Source: Thiorhodococcus mannitoliphagus
Lineage (GTDB): Bacteria; Pseudomonadota; Gammaproteobacteria; Chromatiales; Chromatiaceae
Assembly: GCF_010915725.1 (NCBI RefSeq)
Contig: NZ_JAAIJR010000048.1
Coordinates: forward strand, 1-39,123
Direction: 5' to 3'
Length of the DNA: 39,123 nt
The notes below the pieces were generated by a model. That model searched no databases. It was given only the letters and a program-made list of their open reading frames with translations, and was not told the origin of the DNA. A program made the position numbers and the translations under genes. Of the stretch, positions 7,895-16,413 are shown piece by piece; position 1 is the first letter of the stretch, and each line of letters starts with the position of its first letter.

Positions 7895-8593
7895 TCAGGC
7901 CGCTGCGGCAAAACGATCGAGCAGGCCGAAGAGCTGCTCGTGCATACGCGCAAAGTCGGCGTCGCTCGCCGCCAGCATCCGCTCAGCGCTTTGGATACTG
8001 GCCGAGGGGACGATCTCGTCGGCGCACATCTCAACGATGTCTCGAACGCTCTCTGGTGTCGACTCCAGGTGGCACTGCAGCGCCAGGACCCGGTTGTCGT
8101 AGAGAAAGATCTGGTGCTCGCAGGCGGCGCTGCGTGCCAGGTGCACGGCACCCTCTGGCAGCTCGAAGGTATCGCCATGCCAATGGAAGACATCCAGTGT
8201 CTCGGGCAAGACTCCGGTGACGCTGGACGCGCGCCCAGCGTCCGTCAGCGTGATCGGTAGCCAGCCGATCTCCTTCCGCGGGTTGCGATAGACACGCCCG
8301 CCGAGGACCTCGGCGATGAGCTGGGAGCCCAGGCAGACACCGACCACCCGCTTGCCAGCGGCGATGGTCTCGGCGATGAAGGCCTTCTCCGGCTCCAGCC
8401 AGGGATGCTCCGCTTGATCATAGACCCCCATGGGACCACCCATGACGACCAGCCAGTCGAAGTCCGACTGCGCGGGCACCTTCGTCGTCTCGTAGAGCTG
8501 GGTCTTGGTGATGGGGTGGCCGTTACGCTCGGCCCATTCCCCAATGGCCGCCGGCCCTTCGAAGGGAACGTGCTGCAAGACATGAATACGCAT
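7895..8593 (-). CDS. Class I glutamine amidotransferase (GMP synthase-like)
   Basis: 232 residues with a complete triad-type arrangement: nucleophile C87 in VGVCLGSQL, then H175 and E177 in LQCHLEST. WHGDTFELP (about 138-146) is the substrate-pocket strand seen in GMP-synthase-like amidotransferases of this group. No synthetase domain is attached, so the acceptor is unknown; it may release ammonia from glutamine or cleave a gamma-glutamyl amide. Start: ATG at 8593, giving MRIHVLQH; the open frame further upstream overlaps the NUDIX gene and looks non-coding. It is 62 bp downstream of the NUDIX gene on the same strand, probably one transcript, and tail-to-tail with V-ATPase subunit D. Confidence 0.9.
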   Translation of the reverse strand: MRIHVLQHVPFEGPAAIGEWAERNGHPITKTQLYETTKVPAQSDFDWLVVMGGPMGVYDQAEHPWLEPEKAFIAETIAAGKRVVGVCLGSQLIAEVLGGRVYRNPRKEIGWLPITLTDAGRASSVTGVLPETLDVFHWHGDTFELPEGAVHLARSAACEHQIFLYDNRVLALQCHLESTPESVRDIVEMCADEIVPSASIQSAERMLAASDADFARMHEQLFGLLDRFAAAA

Positions 8594-8655
8594 CTTCTCT
8601 CTCGGCCTCCCCGACTCGGAGCTTGATCGCGGCGCCCGTGGGTCGCCGTGGTTTC

Positions 8656-9222
8656 TCAACAGCCCGGATCCTCCGAGAGGATCTCCAGACGGTTCTTGAT
8701 CAGCGCCCCGGCCCGATAGAGACCGACCAGGGTCTTGCTGTCCGTGATGTTGCCGTCGTCGCACCAGTCCAGCGCCTGAACCAGCGGCATCCAGTGCACC
8801 TCGATGACCTCGCCGTGCTCGTGCTCGACGGGCACGCTGGTGAGCCCGCGCGCAAACCAGAGGTGGATCACCTCCGTGAAGATGCCGGGCGAGCTGTGCA
8901 TGATGCCCAGGTCGGTCCAATCCTCGGCCTGCAGACCAGCCTCTTCGAGCAGCTCGCGCTGTGCGGTATTGAAAGGCGTCTCACCTGGGTCGATGCGCCC
9001 CGCGGGCAGTTCCCAGAGCCAGCCGTCGCTGGCATGTCTGAACTGACGCAGCAGGCAGACACGGTCCTGCTCGTCCAGCGCCACGGCGGCAGCGCCTCCG
9101 GGGTGGTGAACCATCTCGAGATCGACCTGGCTACCGTCCGGCAGCTCCACGGTTTCGACAGCGACGTCGATCACCTTGCCCTGGAAGGCCGGTTGGCGTT
9201 TCAGGATCTTGCCTTCGCTCAT
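8656..9222 (-). CDS. NUDIX hydrolase, ADP-ribose pyrophosphatase-like
   Basis: 188 residues. The NUDIX box runs from G75 to L97 with the required G, E81, R89-E90 and E93-E94-x-G residues, and is preceded by the strand WLWELPAG. The N-terminal segment and its position relative to the box fit the ADP-ribose/sugar-nucleotide pyrophosphatase subgroup (NudF-like), in which this protein would convert ADP-ribose to AMP and ribose 5-phosphate. Start: ATG with AGGAG about 6 nt upstream. It is the first gene of a probable two-gene minus-strand unit with the amidotransferase. Substrate preference is inferred from the family. Confidence 0.9.
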   Translation of the reverse strand: MSEGKILKRQPAFQGKVIDVAVETVELPDGSQVDLEMVHHPGGAAAVALDEQDRVCLLRQFRHASDGWLWELPAGRIDPGETPFNTAQRELLEEAGLQAEDWTDLGIMHSSPGIFTEVIHLWFARGLTSVPVEHEHGEVIEVHWMPLVQALDWCDDGNITDSKTLVGLYRAGALIKNRLEILSEDPGC

Positions 9223-9689
9223 GACTCTTCTCCTCACTGAGGGTCGCGCGGATAACATGCATGGCCGACGCCGACGATCGCTTTGCACTCAGAGCAGCGA
9301 TAAATGGGGGCGGTTAGGCGATTGCTGGACAATCTCAGACCAGATGGCTCCGGATCCAGGTTGACCCTCAAGGAAAACCGGCAGAAGCATCGCCGAACGC
9401 TGTGACCGCCGAGGCGACAGGAAAGGCGGGCCTCGAGACAGATCACAGCGATGGGCCTTGACCCTAAATCGGCCGTTAGAACCGCAAAGGAACAAAGGAC
9501 GCCAATGACAACAAAGCCTTGCTCCCCGCAGGCGCTTCATTCAAGCGTGAACGCCGGTGCCGGAGTTCAACTGGTCTTTGATTAGGTTGACAGAAATCGC
9601 CTCAGATTTGGATGCCGCCGAAAACTGGCCTTAAACTAGCGTCACGCGCCCGTTTGCACAAGCAAACACCCGCCTGAAGGAGCCGAGGT
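9223..9689. other. Divergent intergenic region, no gene seen
   Basis: 467 bp between the NUDIX gene (-) and the symporter gene (+). It must hold both promoters. A TTGACA word lies at about 9588-9593, but no convincing -10 box sits 17 bp away. The sequence AAGGAG at 9677-9682 is the ribosome binding site for the symporter. Nothing else stands out. Confidence 0.4.
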
Positions 9690-11186
9690 TTGACCGAGCA
9701 CCCAATCGTCATCGCCCTGACGTTCGCCGTCTATTTCGCTTGCGTCCTCTTGATCGGCTGGTATGCCTACCAGCGCACCAAGGACTTGTCGGACTTCATC
9801 CTCGGGGGCCGTCGACTGCAAACTGGGGTCGCGGCCCTGAGTGCAAGCGCCTCGGACATGAGCGGCTGGCTGCTGCTGGGACTGCCGGGCTTCGCCTATG
9901 CGGCGGGTCTTGAATCCATCTGGCTGGCGGGCGGATTGCTGATCGGCACCTGGCTCAACTGGCGTATCGTCGCCCGACGCCTGCGCAGCTTCAGCGAGGC
10001 CTATGACAATGCCCTGACGCTGCCGGAGTATTTCGCCAATCGCTTCGAGGACAAGACCGGGCTGCTGCGCGGTCTCGCGGCCATCACCATCCTCCTATTC
10101 TTCCTGATCTATACCGCCTCTGGACTCGTCGCGGGCGGCAAGCTGTTCGAATCGGTCTTCGGCCTTCCCTATGTCTGGGCGGTCGCAATCGCAGTGCTGT
10201 CCATCATCCTCTACACGGCTGTCGGCGGCTTCCTCGCCGTGTCTTGGAGCGACGTGCTGCAAGGCCTGTTGATGGCACTCGCCCTGGTCGTTACGCCCTG
10301 GATCGCACTGCAGCAGCTCGGCGGCTTCAATGCGGCCGTCGAGCAAATCCGCAGTATCGATCCCCTCTTGCTGGACGCCTTGACCAAAACGGACGGCACG
10401 GCCCTAGGGCTGATCGGCATCGTCTCTCTGGCGGCCTGGGGTCTTGGCTACTTCGGTCAGCCGCACATCCTGGCGCGCTTCCAAGCCATCGAGTCGCCGC
10501 GCAAGATCGGCGCTGCCCGCCGCATCGCGGTGACCTGGGTCGCCCTGACCCTGGCCGGCGCGACCCTGACCGGCATGGCCGGCATCCTGCTCGTCGACCC
10601 TCCGCTGGCAGCCGACGCGCGCGAGACCGTCTTCATCGTGCTGGTCAATCTCTTGTTCCACCCAGTGGTGGCCGGCATCCTGCTCGCGGCGATTCTCGCG
10701 GCCATCATGAGCACGGCGGACTCGCAGCTCTTGGTGTGCTCATCCGCCTTCACCGAAGACGTCTATCGCACCGCCTTCCGGCGCGCTGCAAGTCAGACCG
10801 AGCTGGTCGCCGTGGGCCGCTTCGCGGTCATCCTGGTCTCCTTGGTCGCCTTCGCCATTGCGCTGGATCCCGACACCATGGTCCTGGAGCTGGTCGCCTA
10901 CGCCTGGGCCGGCTTCGGCGCTGCTTTCGGACCAGCGGTCATTCTTTCACTCTACTGGCCGCGCATGACAGGACTCGGCGCCTTAGCGGGCATCCTTGCA
11001 GGCGGCTTGACGGTCGTGCTCTGGAAGCAGCTCACCGGAGGCATCTTCGACCTCTACGAGATCGTCCCCGGCATCATCGCCTCCAGCCTTGCCATCTATG
11101 CGGTCAGCGCCATCACGCAGGGCGAGAAGGCGGCCCGGCTCGCCGCGCGCTTCGAGTCAGTGCGCCAGCAGGATGCAGGGCTGTGA
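9690..11186 (+). CDS. putP: Sodium/proline symporter (SSS family)
   Basis: 498-residue integral membrane protein with about 12-13 hydrophobic segments, matching the sodium:solute symporter family. PutP-like stretches include the N-terminal ASASDMSGWLLLGLPGFAY (sodium-site region), FFLIYTASGLVAGGKLFE, and the later segment AAIMSTADSQLLVCSSA with the conserved Ser/Thr/Asp/Gln residues that form the sodium site. It probably imports proline, perhaps as compatible solute or carbon source; a related solute cannot be excluded. Start: TTG at 9690, giving MTEHPIVIALTF, supported by AAGGAG 8 nt upstream and lack of a nearby ATG. It is monocistronic and followed by a 107-bp palindromic repeat. Confidence 0.93.
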   Translation: MTEHPIVIALTFAVYFACVLLIGWYAYQRTKDLSDFILGGRRLQTGVAALSASASDMSGWLLLGLPGFAYAAGLESIWLAGGLLIGTWLNWRIVARRLRSFSEAYDNALTLPEYFANRFEDKTGLLRGLAAITILLFFLIYTASGLVAGGKLFESVFGLPYVWAVAIAVLSIILYTAVGGFLAVSWSDVLQGLLMALALVVTPWIALQQLGGFNAAVEQIRSIDPLLLDALTKTDGTALGLIGIVSLAAWGLGYFGQPHILARFQAIESPRKIGAARRIAVTWVALTLAGATLTGMAGILLVDPPLAADARETVFIVLVNLLFHPVVAGILLAAILAAIMSTADSQLLVCSSAFTEDVYRTAFRRAASQTELVAVGRFAVILVSLVAFAIALDPDTMVLELVAYAWAGFGAAFGPAVILSLYWPRMTGLGALAGILAGGLTVVLWKQLTGGIFDLYEIVPGIIASSLAIYAVSAITQGEKAARLAARFESVRQQDAGL

Positions 11187-11251
11187 GCGACCAAGGCCCG
11201 CCGGACGAGCCGCGACCAAGGGGTCCTAGGGCTCATCTCGGCGACCGCTCG

Positions 11252-11358
11252 CTAAGAAAGTGTCCATCAATTGTTTCCCTATGCGAGCGATGCCGCCCGA
11301 AATCCCCCCTAGCCCCCCTTTGCGAAAGGGGGGAAGTTGTTGATGGACCCTTTCTAAG
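11252..11358 (+). mobile_element. 107-bp palindromic element (family P107), single copy
   Basis: The ends are CTAAGAAAGTGTCCATCAA and TTGATGGACCCTTTCTAAG, 19-bp inverted repeats with two mismatches. Inside is a strong hairpin, CCCCCCTTTGCGAAAGGGGGG. There is no coding capacity. Related copies occur at 20933-21142 (tandem pair, same orientation) and in the reverse-orientation array at 22635-23204. It lies downstream of putP and may also act as its terminator. Confidence 0.85.
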
Positions 11359-11510
11359 GTGATCACTGGGAAACAACCGAGCCATCATCGACGCTGGGGT
11401 ATGGTCATTTCCGAACATACTCTGCGGGCATGAGCATCTCGAAAGCTTGGGTCAGAGGAATCGGCAGAGGCAAGACGGGGCTTGGCGCCTCCTTATACGC
11501 GGTCACAGGT

Positions 11511-11530
11511 CTGTAACCAGATGTCAATAA
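11511..11530 (+). promoter_or_regulatory. Weak PHO-box-like site upstream of phoB
   Basis: CTGTAACCAGATGTCAATAA carries two CTGTCAT-like words about 10-11 bp apart, the arrangement PhoB binds. Several positions deviate and the spacing is one base short. Autoregulation of phoB by PhoB is well known, which is the main reason to list the site. Confidence 0.25.
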
Positions 11531-11603
11531 ACTAGCGCCTCACTGGTCCCAGGCGAGCACATTCGCGCCCGCCTCTGCAGGACCGAGACCCAGACCAATA
11601 CGT

Positions 11604-11625
11604 CGCCGCGATGACGGCGTTTTTT
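11604..11625 (+). terminator. Terminator-like hairpin in the phoB leader
   Basis: CGCCG, a 6-nt loop, then CGGCG and a run of six T residues, ending 18 bp before the phoB start. It has the shape of a small intrinsic terminator. Its position suggests either the end of an upstream transcript or premature termination in the phoB leader. The stem is only 5 bp. Confidence 0.4.
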
Positions 11626-11642
11626 CCTCTAGGACACTGGCT

Positions 11643-12329
11643 ATGGCTACCATTCTTGTCGTCGACGATGAGCCCGATATCCGCGAGGTCATGCGGTTCG
11701 CGCTGGAAAGCTCCGCGTTTCGCGTGATGGAGGCTGGTCACGCCGACGATGCACGCAAGTTTCTCAGTCAGGAGAGTCCAGACCTCATCCTGCTCGACTG
11801 GATGCTACCTGGGCGCTCCGGTCTTGAGCTGGCCCAGCAGCTCAAGCAGAACCCCAAGACCAAGGCACTGCCCATCATCATGGTCAGCGCACGCGGGGAG
11901 GAAGAAGACCGTGTCCGGGGGCTGGACACGGGGGCGGATGACTACATCGCCAAACCCTTCTCGCCACGTGAGATGGTGGCGCGCGTCAAGGCCGTACTGC
12001 GTCGCAGCCAGCCAGAAGAGCAGGACCAAGAGATCGAGATCGGCGGCCTGCGGATCGACAATATCAGTCATCGGGTGACCGCCGAGAGCGAGCCAGTGGA
12101 TGTCGCGCCAACCGAATATCGGCTCCTGCACTTCTTCATGACCCACGCCGACCGTGCCTTCAGCCGCTCACAGTTGCTCGACCACGTCTGGGGTGATCAG
12201 GTCTATGTTGAGGAGCGCACCGTGGATGTTCATGTCCGCCGGCTGCGCAAGGCGCTCGAGCCGAGCGGTCATGATCGCCTGCTGCAAACCGTGCGCGGGG
12301 TCGGCTATCGTTTCTCAGACAAGACCTGA
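11643..12329 (+). CDS. phoB: Phosphate regulon response regulator PhoB
   Basis: 228 residues. The receiver domain (about 1-120) has the acidic pair D9-D10, phospho-acceptor D52 in LLDWMLPG and K104 in IAKPFSPRE. The OmpR/PhoB winged-helix domain (about 130-228) includes [22 protein letters not shown] and the recognition segment [15 protein letters not shown], followed by the wing [16 protein letters not shown] and the phoR partner 23 bp downstream favour PhoB over other OmpR-family regulators. It activates phosphate-starvation genes when phosphorylated by PhoR. A weak PHO-box-like site and a terminator-like hairpin precede it. Confidence 0.95.
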   Translation: MATILVVDDEPDIREVMRFALESSAFRVMEAGHADDARKFLSQESPDLILLDWMLPGRSGLELAQQLKQNPKTKALPIIMVSARGEEEDRVRGLDTGADDYIAKPFSPREMVARVKAVLRRSQPEEQDQEIEIGGLRIDNISHRVTAESEPVDVAPTEYRLLHFFMTHADRAFSRSQLLDHVWGDQVYVEERTVDVHVRRLRKALEPSGHDRLLQTVRGVGYRFSDKT

Positions 12330-12352
12330 GGCCTTTGGGCGCCAAGGCCAAC

Positions 12353-13690
12353 ATGCCAGCGAACAGCATCGGCCGGGCGATCGCCTTCGAGCTGAGCTTC
12401 CTACTCTTGCCCATCGCCGGCGGAGTCCTGCTCGCCACGCTGGGGGTGAAGCTAGTGTGGATCTTGGCGCTAATGCTCGCCCCGGCCCTGGCGCGCAACC
12501 TCTACTACCTGACCAGGCTCGCCCTTCTCATCCGCCGCCAGCATCGGCTTGCCCCGCCCTTCCCGCGCGGTCTCTGGGGTGAGGTCTATCGCAGCATCGC
12601 CCGCTACCAGCAGCGCGGCCGCAAGAGCCGCAAACGTCAAATCCGCTTCACGCGCCGCTTCCGCGAGGCCGCCAACGCGGTCCCGGATGCCTTAGTCATT
12701 CTCGATAAGCACCATCGCGTCGAGTGGGCCAATCCCGCGGCCGCCAAGCTCATGAATCTGCGCTGGTCTGAAGATGACGGCCGCCTCTTCACCGACATCT
12801 TGACCAATCCCGGACTGGACGCCCTAATCGATGCGGGCGACTACACGCGCCCCTTGGAGGTGGCTCCAGAGCACAATCGCGCCATCATCCTGTCCTTGCG
12901 CATCACGCCCTTCGGTGAGCGCAAACGACAACGCCTGGTGGTCGGACGTGACATCACCAAGATCTACCATCTCAACATGATTCGACGGGACTTCGTGGCC
13001 AATGCGTCGCATGAGTTGCGAACCCCCCTGACCGTGATCTCGGGCTTCCTCGAGTCGCTGCAAGACGCACCAGGGACACCGGTTGCACATCGCCGACCAC
13101 TGACCTTGATGCGCAACCAAACCGATCGGATGTGCTCCATCATCGAGGATCTCTTGACCCTTTCGAGGCTCGAGATGCACGACAGCCCAGAGGAGCAAGA
13201 GTCCGTCGACATCCCAGACGAGATTCACCTGATCGTCCAGGAGGCGCAGGCACTGAGCAACGGCCGCCACCGCATCCGTGCCAGGGTTGACGAAGACCTC
13301 CTCCTGATCGGCAGCGAGCCCGAGCTGCGGAGCGCCTTCTCCAACCTGGTCTTCAACGCGGTCAAGCACACGCCTGAGGGCTCGCACATCGAGATCACCT
13401 GGCATGACGCCGAAAGCGGACCGCGTTTCACCGTGGAGGACAACGGACCTGGTATCGCACCCGAGCACCTTCCGCGCCTGACCGAGCGTTTCTATCGGGT
13501 AGATCGCGCCCGCTCACGCGAATCTGGGGGCACCGGGCTCGGGCTCGCTATCGTCAAGCACGTGCTGAATCGGCACGAAGCCAGACTGACCATCTCGAGC
13601 GAACTGGGCCATGGATCCATCTTTTCCTGCACCTTTCCGCAGCACAGCGCACTGGTGCGACGAGAAGTCGACATCTCCGCAACGGGGTAA
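12353..13690 (+). CDS. phoR: Phosphate regulon sensor histidine kinase PhoR
   Basis: 445 residues. Two adjacent N-terminal hydrophobic segments (about 9-58) with almost no periplasmic loop are typical of PhoR. A charged linker and PAS domain (about 100-200, ALVILDKHHRVEWANPAA) follow. The H-box FVANASHELRTPL has phospho-acceptor H220, and the catalytic domain has NLVFNAVKHTPEG (N), DNGPGIA (G1) and GGTGLGLAIVKH (G2). It phosphorylates PhoB under phosphate limitation through contact with the Pst transporter and PhoU, whose genes are not in the window. Start: ATG at 12353 with AAGG just upstream; an in-frame TTG at 12335 would add six residues. Confidence 0.95.
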   Translation: MPANSIGRAIAFELSFLLLPIAGGVLLATLGVKLVWILALMLAPALARNLYYLTRLALLIRRQHRLAPPFPRGLWGEVYRSIARYQQRGRKSRKRQIRFTRRFREAANAVPDALVILDKHHRVEWANPAAAKLMNLRWSEDDGRLFTDILTNPGLDALIDAGDYTRPLEVAPEHNRAIILSLRITPFGERKRQRLVVGRDITKIYHLNMIRRDFVANASHELRTPLTVISGFLESLQDAPGTPVAHRRPLTLMRNQTDRMCSIIEDLLTLSRLEMHDSPEEQESVDIPDEIHLIVQEAQALSNGRHRIRARVDEDLLLIGSEPELRSAFSNLVFNAVKHTPEGSHIEITWHDAESGPRFTVEDNGPGIAPEHLPRLTERFYRVDRARSRESGGTGLGLAIVKHVLNRHEARLTISSELGHGSIFSCTFPQHSALVRREVDISATG

Positions 13691-13741
13691 GGCGCTTTCT
13701 GTCAAAGCTCATACCGGCAATCGCCTAAGAAGTCGCCAGGA

Positions 13742-13873
13742 CCTTGGTCATCAGTTGAACCGCTAGGGTGGACGAGCGGGAGCGAAGTCCACCGAATCCC
13801 GCGCCCTTGCTGGTGGACTGCGCTGTGCTTGTCCACCCTAGGGAAGTCGACTGGCCCGAAGGATGATCGACGC
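13742..13873 (-). repeat. REP-like dispersed repeat, copy C (inverted)
   Basis: Third copy of the ~130-bp element found at 3561 and 7005, on the opposite strand and more diverged inside. The paired GGTGGAC-type hairpins and both ends (CCTTGGTCATCAG on the left, GATGATCGACGC on the right, in + orientation) are retained. It lies downstream of phoR. Confidence 0.75.
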
Positions 13874-13934
13874 AGTCGCCAGCATGAGATGATGGGCACG
13901 CCCCTCGACCCTCGGCACTCCGAACAAAGCTCAC

Positions 13935-14048
13935 CACCTATCGGTTTTATGTAGCCAGGGCTTCCAGTCCTGGCAAACCAGGCCAGGATGGCCTGGCTAC
14001 GCAGGCTTGGAGCGGCTGTTCAGGTTGATTTCGGGAAACCGATAGGTG
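13935..14048 (+). mobile_element. 114-bp MITE-like element, copy 1
   Basis: Bounded by perfect 13-bp inverted repeats CACCTATCGGTTT and AAACCGATAGGTG. Inside are two hairpins (CCAGGGCT...AGTCCTGG and CCAGGCCA...TGGCCTGG) within a larger GTAGCCAGG...CCTGGCTAC stem. A copy differing at only three positions is at 37550-37663. It has no coding capacity, so if mobile it depends on a transposase elsewhere. Confidence 0.85.
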
Positions 14049-14073
14049 TGAAGAGAGGAAAGGCGAGTAGGTG

Positions 14074-14101
14074 GCCGACATCACGGGAGTGCAATGTCGG
14101 C
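14074..14101 (-). terminator. Hairpin 3' of ihfB
   Basis: An 8-bp stem GCCGACAT/ATGTCGGC, with a further CAC/GTG pair inside, lies 14 bp beyond the ihfB stop. There is no T-run after it on the minus strand, so it may be an RNA 3'-end stabiliser or a poor terminator. Confidence 0.4.
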
Positions 14102-14114
14102 GAAGAGACCGATG

Positions 14115-14486
14115 TCAGCGAGCGGCGGCGACCTGTTCCTCGTCCACCTCTTCGGAATCGCTGTCGGGATCATCGGAAGCCAAAGTGATGGCGCCGCCTT
14201 CCTGGAAGGCGCTGTTGACGCGGTCTCTGAGTTCCTTGCCCGGTTTGAAGTGCGGCACGTACTTGCCAGCCAGGGCAACGGAGTCTCCCGTCTTGGGATT
14301 ACGCCCGATGCGTGGCGAACGGTAATGCAGGGAAAAGCTTCCGAATCCACGAATCTCGATTCGCTCACCGGACGCGAGCGCGGTGCTCATACGCTCGAGG
14401 ATCTTTCTGACCGCCTCTTCGACATCTTTGTAAGCAAGATGATCCTGCTCCGCAGCCAGAAGGTCGATCAGCTCCGATTTCGTCAT
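14115..14486 (-). CDS. ihfB: Integration host factor beta subunit, with acidic tail
   Basis: 123 residues. The DNA-bending core is clear: [10 protein letters not shown] start, [17 protein letters not shown] and the beta-arm segment [30 protein letters not shown], so it forms the IHF heterodimer with IhfA. I chose the second of two close ATGs (14486) because AGGAG is 9 nt upstream and it gives the standard MTKSEL N-terminus; the first ATG at 14492 is only 3 nt from the same AGGAG. After residue about 90, where the E. coli protein ends, there is an extra ~30-residue tail rich in Asp and Glu ([14 protein letters not shown]). It follows rpsA, the usual gammaproteobacterial order. Confidence 0.95.
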   Translation of the reverse strand: MTKSELIDLLAAEQDHLAYKDVEEAVRKILERMSTALASGERIEIRGFGSFSLHYRSPRIGRNPKTGDSVALAGKYVPHFKPGKELRDRVNSAFQEGGAITLASDDPDSDSEEVDEEQVAAAR

Positions 14487-14502
14487 AGTCATCGACTCCT
14501 GG

Positions 14503-14538
14503 GAAAAATCATCAGGACCTGGGATTCGCCAGGTCCTG
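14503..14538 (-). terminator. Intrinsic terminator/attenuator between rpsA and ihfB
   Basis: A perfect 10-bp stem CAGGACCTGG/CCAGGTCCTG with a 6-nt loop is followed, on the minus strand, by ATGA and five T residues. It lies after the rpsA stop and ends right before the ihfB ribosome binding site, so it probably limits read-through from the highly expressed rpsA into ihfB. Confidence 0.75.
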
Positions 14539-14563
14539 CGTCCTCTAAAGGCTCATGCGGCGA

Positions 14564-16246
14564 TCAGTTTCCGCGCTGAGCTTCTTCCATCTGCTGCTTG
14601 AGGATGTCACCGAGCGTCGCCGTGGCGCTCGCAGCGTCACGCGCATAGCCCTTCATGGCGGTCTGCTCTTCTTCCGCGTCCTTCGCCTTCATGGAGAGCG
14701 ACAGGGTGCGGTTCTTACGGTCGACACCCATGAACTTCGCCTCGATCGCATCCCCTGCCTTGAGGACGGCGCGTGCGTCTTCGACGCGGTCGCGGGAGAT
14801 CTCGGATGCACGCAGATAGCCCTCGACACCATCGCCGAGCGTAATGGTCGCGCCCTTGGCGTCGACGTCCGCGATCACACCGGTGACAACACTGCCCTTC
14901 TCATGCAGCGCCACGAAGCTGGAGAAGGGATCCTTGTCGAGCTGCTTGACGCCAAGGGAGATACGCTCGCGCTCGGGATCCACAGAGAGGACCACGGTCT
15001 CGAGTTCATCGCCCTTCTTGTAGCGGCGCAGTGCCTGCTCGCCAGCCTCGTCCCAAGAGATGTCGGAGAGGTGGACCAAGCCGTCGATGCCGCCGTCCAG
15101 ACCGATGAAGATGCCGAAGTCGGTGATCGACTTGATCTTACCGGAGACGTGATCGCCCTTCTTGTGGGTGGTCGCGAACTCGTCCCAGGGGTTCATAGCG
15201 CACTGTTTGATGCCAAGCGAGATGCGGCGTCGCTCCTCGTCGATATCCAGCACCATGACCTCGACCTCATCGCCAAGGGCCACGACCTTGCTCGGGTGGA
15301 TGTTCTTGTTGGTCCAGTCCATCTCTGAGACGTGAACGAGACCCTCGACACCCTCTTCGATCTCAACGAAGCAGCCGTAGTCCGCGATGTTGGTGACCTT
15401 ACCGAAGACCCGGGTGCTTTCCGGATAACGGCGGGAGATATTGATCCACGGATCCTCTCCCATCTGCTTGAGACCCAGGGAGACACGCTGACGCTCGCGA
15501 TCGAACTTGAGGACCTTGACGCTGATCTCGTCGCCGATCTCCACCACTTCGGACGGATGCTTGACGCGACGCCAGGCCATGTCCGTGATATGCAGCAGAC
15601 CGTCGATGCCGCCCAGATCCAGGAAGGCGCCGTAATCAGTGAGGTTCTTGACCACACCCTTGACTTCCATGCCTTCTTCCAGGTTCTTCAGCAGGGTTTC
15701 GCGCTCGGCGCTGTACTCTTCCTCGACCACGGCACGGCGGGAGACGACGACATTGTTGCGGCGGCGATCGAGCTTGATAACCTTGAACTCTTGCTCTTTG
15801 CCTTCGAGGTAGGTCGTATCGCGCACCGGACGGACGTCGACGAGCGAGCCAGGCAGGAAGGCACGAACGGTGCCGAGATCGACGGTGAAGCCGCCCTTGA
15901 CCTTGCCGTTGATCATGCCCTGGACGGTCTCGGCGTTCTCGAAGGCCTTCTCCAGGTAATCCCAGGCGGCGAAGCGCTTTGCCTTCTCGCGGGACAAGCG
16001 TGTTACACCGAAGCCATCCTCGACGGCATCCAGAGCCACATCCACTTCGTCGCCGACGGCCACTTCCAGTTCACCCTCGGGGCTGATGAACTGCGAGCGC
16101 GGGATGATGCCCTCGGACTTGAGCCCGGCATTGATCACCACATTGTCTGAGGTGATTTCAATGACAGTACCGACGACAATGGTTCCCGGCTTGAGCTGGG
16201 TGGTATTGAGACTTTGTTCAAAAAGTTCGGCAAAGCTTTCGGTCAT
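14564..16246 (-). CDS. rpsA: 30S ribosomal protein S1
   Basis: 560 residues with six S1 (OB-fold) repeats. The first two (about 20-180) are the ribosome-binding repeats. The others carry the recurring pattern [20 protein letters not shown] / [21 protein letters not shown] / [20 protein letters not shown]. It binds mRNA on the small subunit and unfolds it for initiation. The length is normal (about 555-560 in gammaproteobacteria). Start: ATG at 16246 with no strong Shine-Dalgarno, as in E. coli rpsA, where weak initiation is tied to autogenous control by S1. It lies between cmk and ihfB, the standard order. Confidence 0.98.
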   Translation of the reverse strand: MTESFAELFEQSLNTTQLKPGTIVVGTVIEITSDNVVINAGLKSEGIIPRSQFISPEGELEVAVGDEVDVALDAVEDGFGVTRLSREKAKRFAAWDYLEKAFENAETVQGMINGKVKGGFTVDLGTVRAFLPGSLVDVRPVRDTTYLEGKEQEFKVIKLDRRRNNVVVSRRAVVEEEYSAERETLLKNLEEGMEVKGVVKNLTDYGAFLDLGGIDGLLHITDMAWRRVKHPSEVVEIGDEISVKVLKFDRERQRVSLGLKQMGEDPWINISRRYPESTRVFGKVTNIADYGCFVEIEEGVEGLVHVSEMDWTNKNIHPSKVVALGDEVEVMVLDIDEERRRISLGIKQCAMNPWDEFATTHKKGDHVSGKIKSITDFGIFIGLDGGIDGLVHLSDISWDEAGEQALRRYKKGDELETVVLSVDPERERISLGVKQLDKDPFSSFVALHEKGSVVTGVIADVDAKGATITLGDGVEGYLRASEISRDRVEDARAVLKAGDAIEAKFMGVDRKNRTLSLSMKAKDAEEEQTAMKGYARDAASATATLGDILKQQMEEAQRGN

Positions 16247-16282
16247 GAGATCCAGTTATCCTGAGAGCGGCGCGCTATCCCG

Positions 16283-16301
16283 CCCCATCCGGAGCGAGGG
16301 G
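16283..16301 (-). promoter_or_regulatory. Possible S1 autoregulatory hairpin in the rpsA leader
   Basis: On the minus strand CCCC...GGGG closes an 11-nt loop that contains GGA, about 37 nt upstream of the rpsA start. E. coli-type rpsA leaders fold into hairpins with GGA in their loops, which S1 recognises. Only this one hairpin was examined, and its stem is short. Confidence 0.3.
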
Positions 16302-16318
16302 TATTAATTAAACGAAAA

Positions 16319-16352
16319 GGTCGGAGCTATCCGCACCGACCCCATTTTTTTC
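16319..16352. terminator. Bidirectional terminator-like hairpin between cmk and rpsA
   Basis: Stem GGTCGG/CCGACC with an 11-nt loop. On the minus strand TTTTCGTTTAATT follows; on the plus strand CCATTTTTTT follows. It would partly separate the aroA-cmk transcript from rpsA, which normally also has its own promoter. Confidence 0.45.
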
Positions 16353-16413
16353 GGCAACAATCTAATGCATCGGAGGAATGGTCCGATGGCAATAGAATGA
16401 AACCCGATTAAGC

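Noticed and set aside
14555-16150. Long open frames on the plus strand opposite rpsA
   Set aside because: They mirror the S1 repeats and have no motif or start signal of their own.
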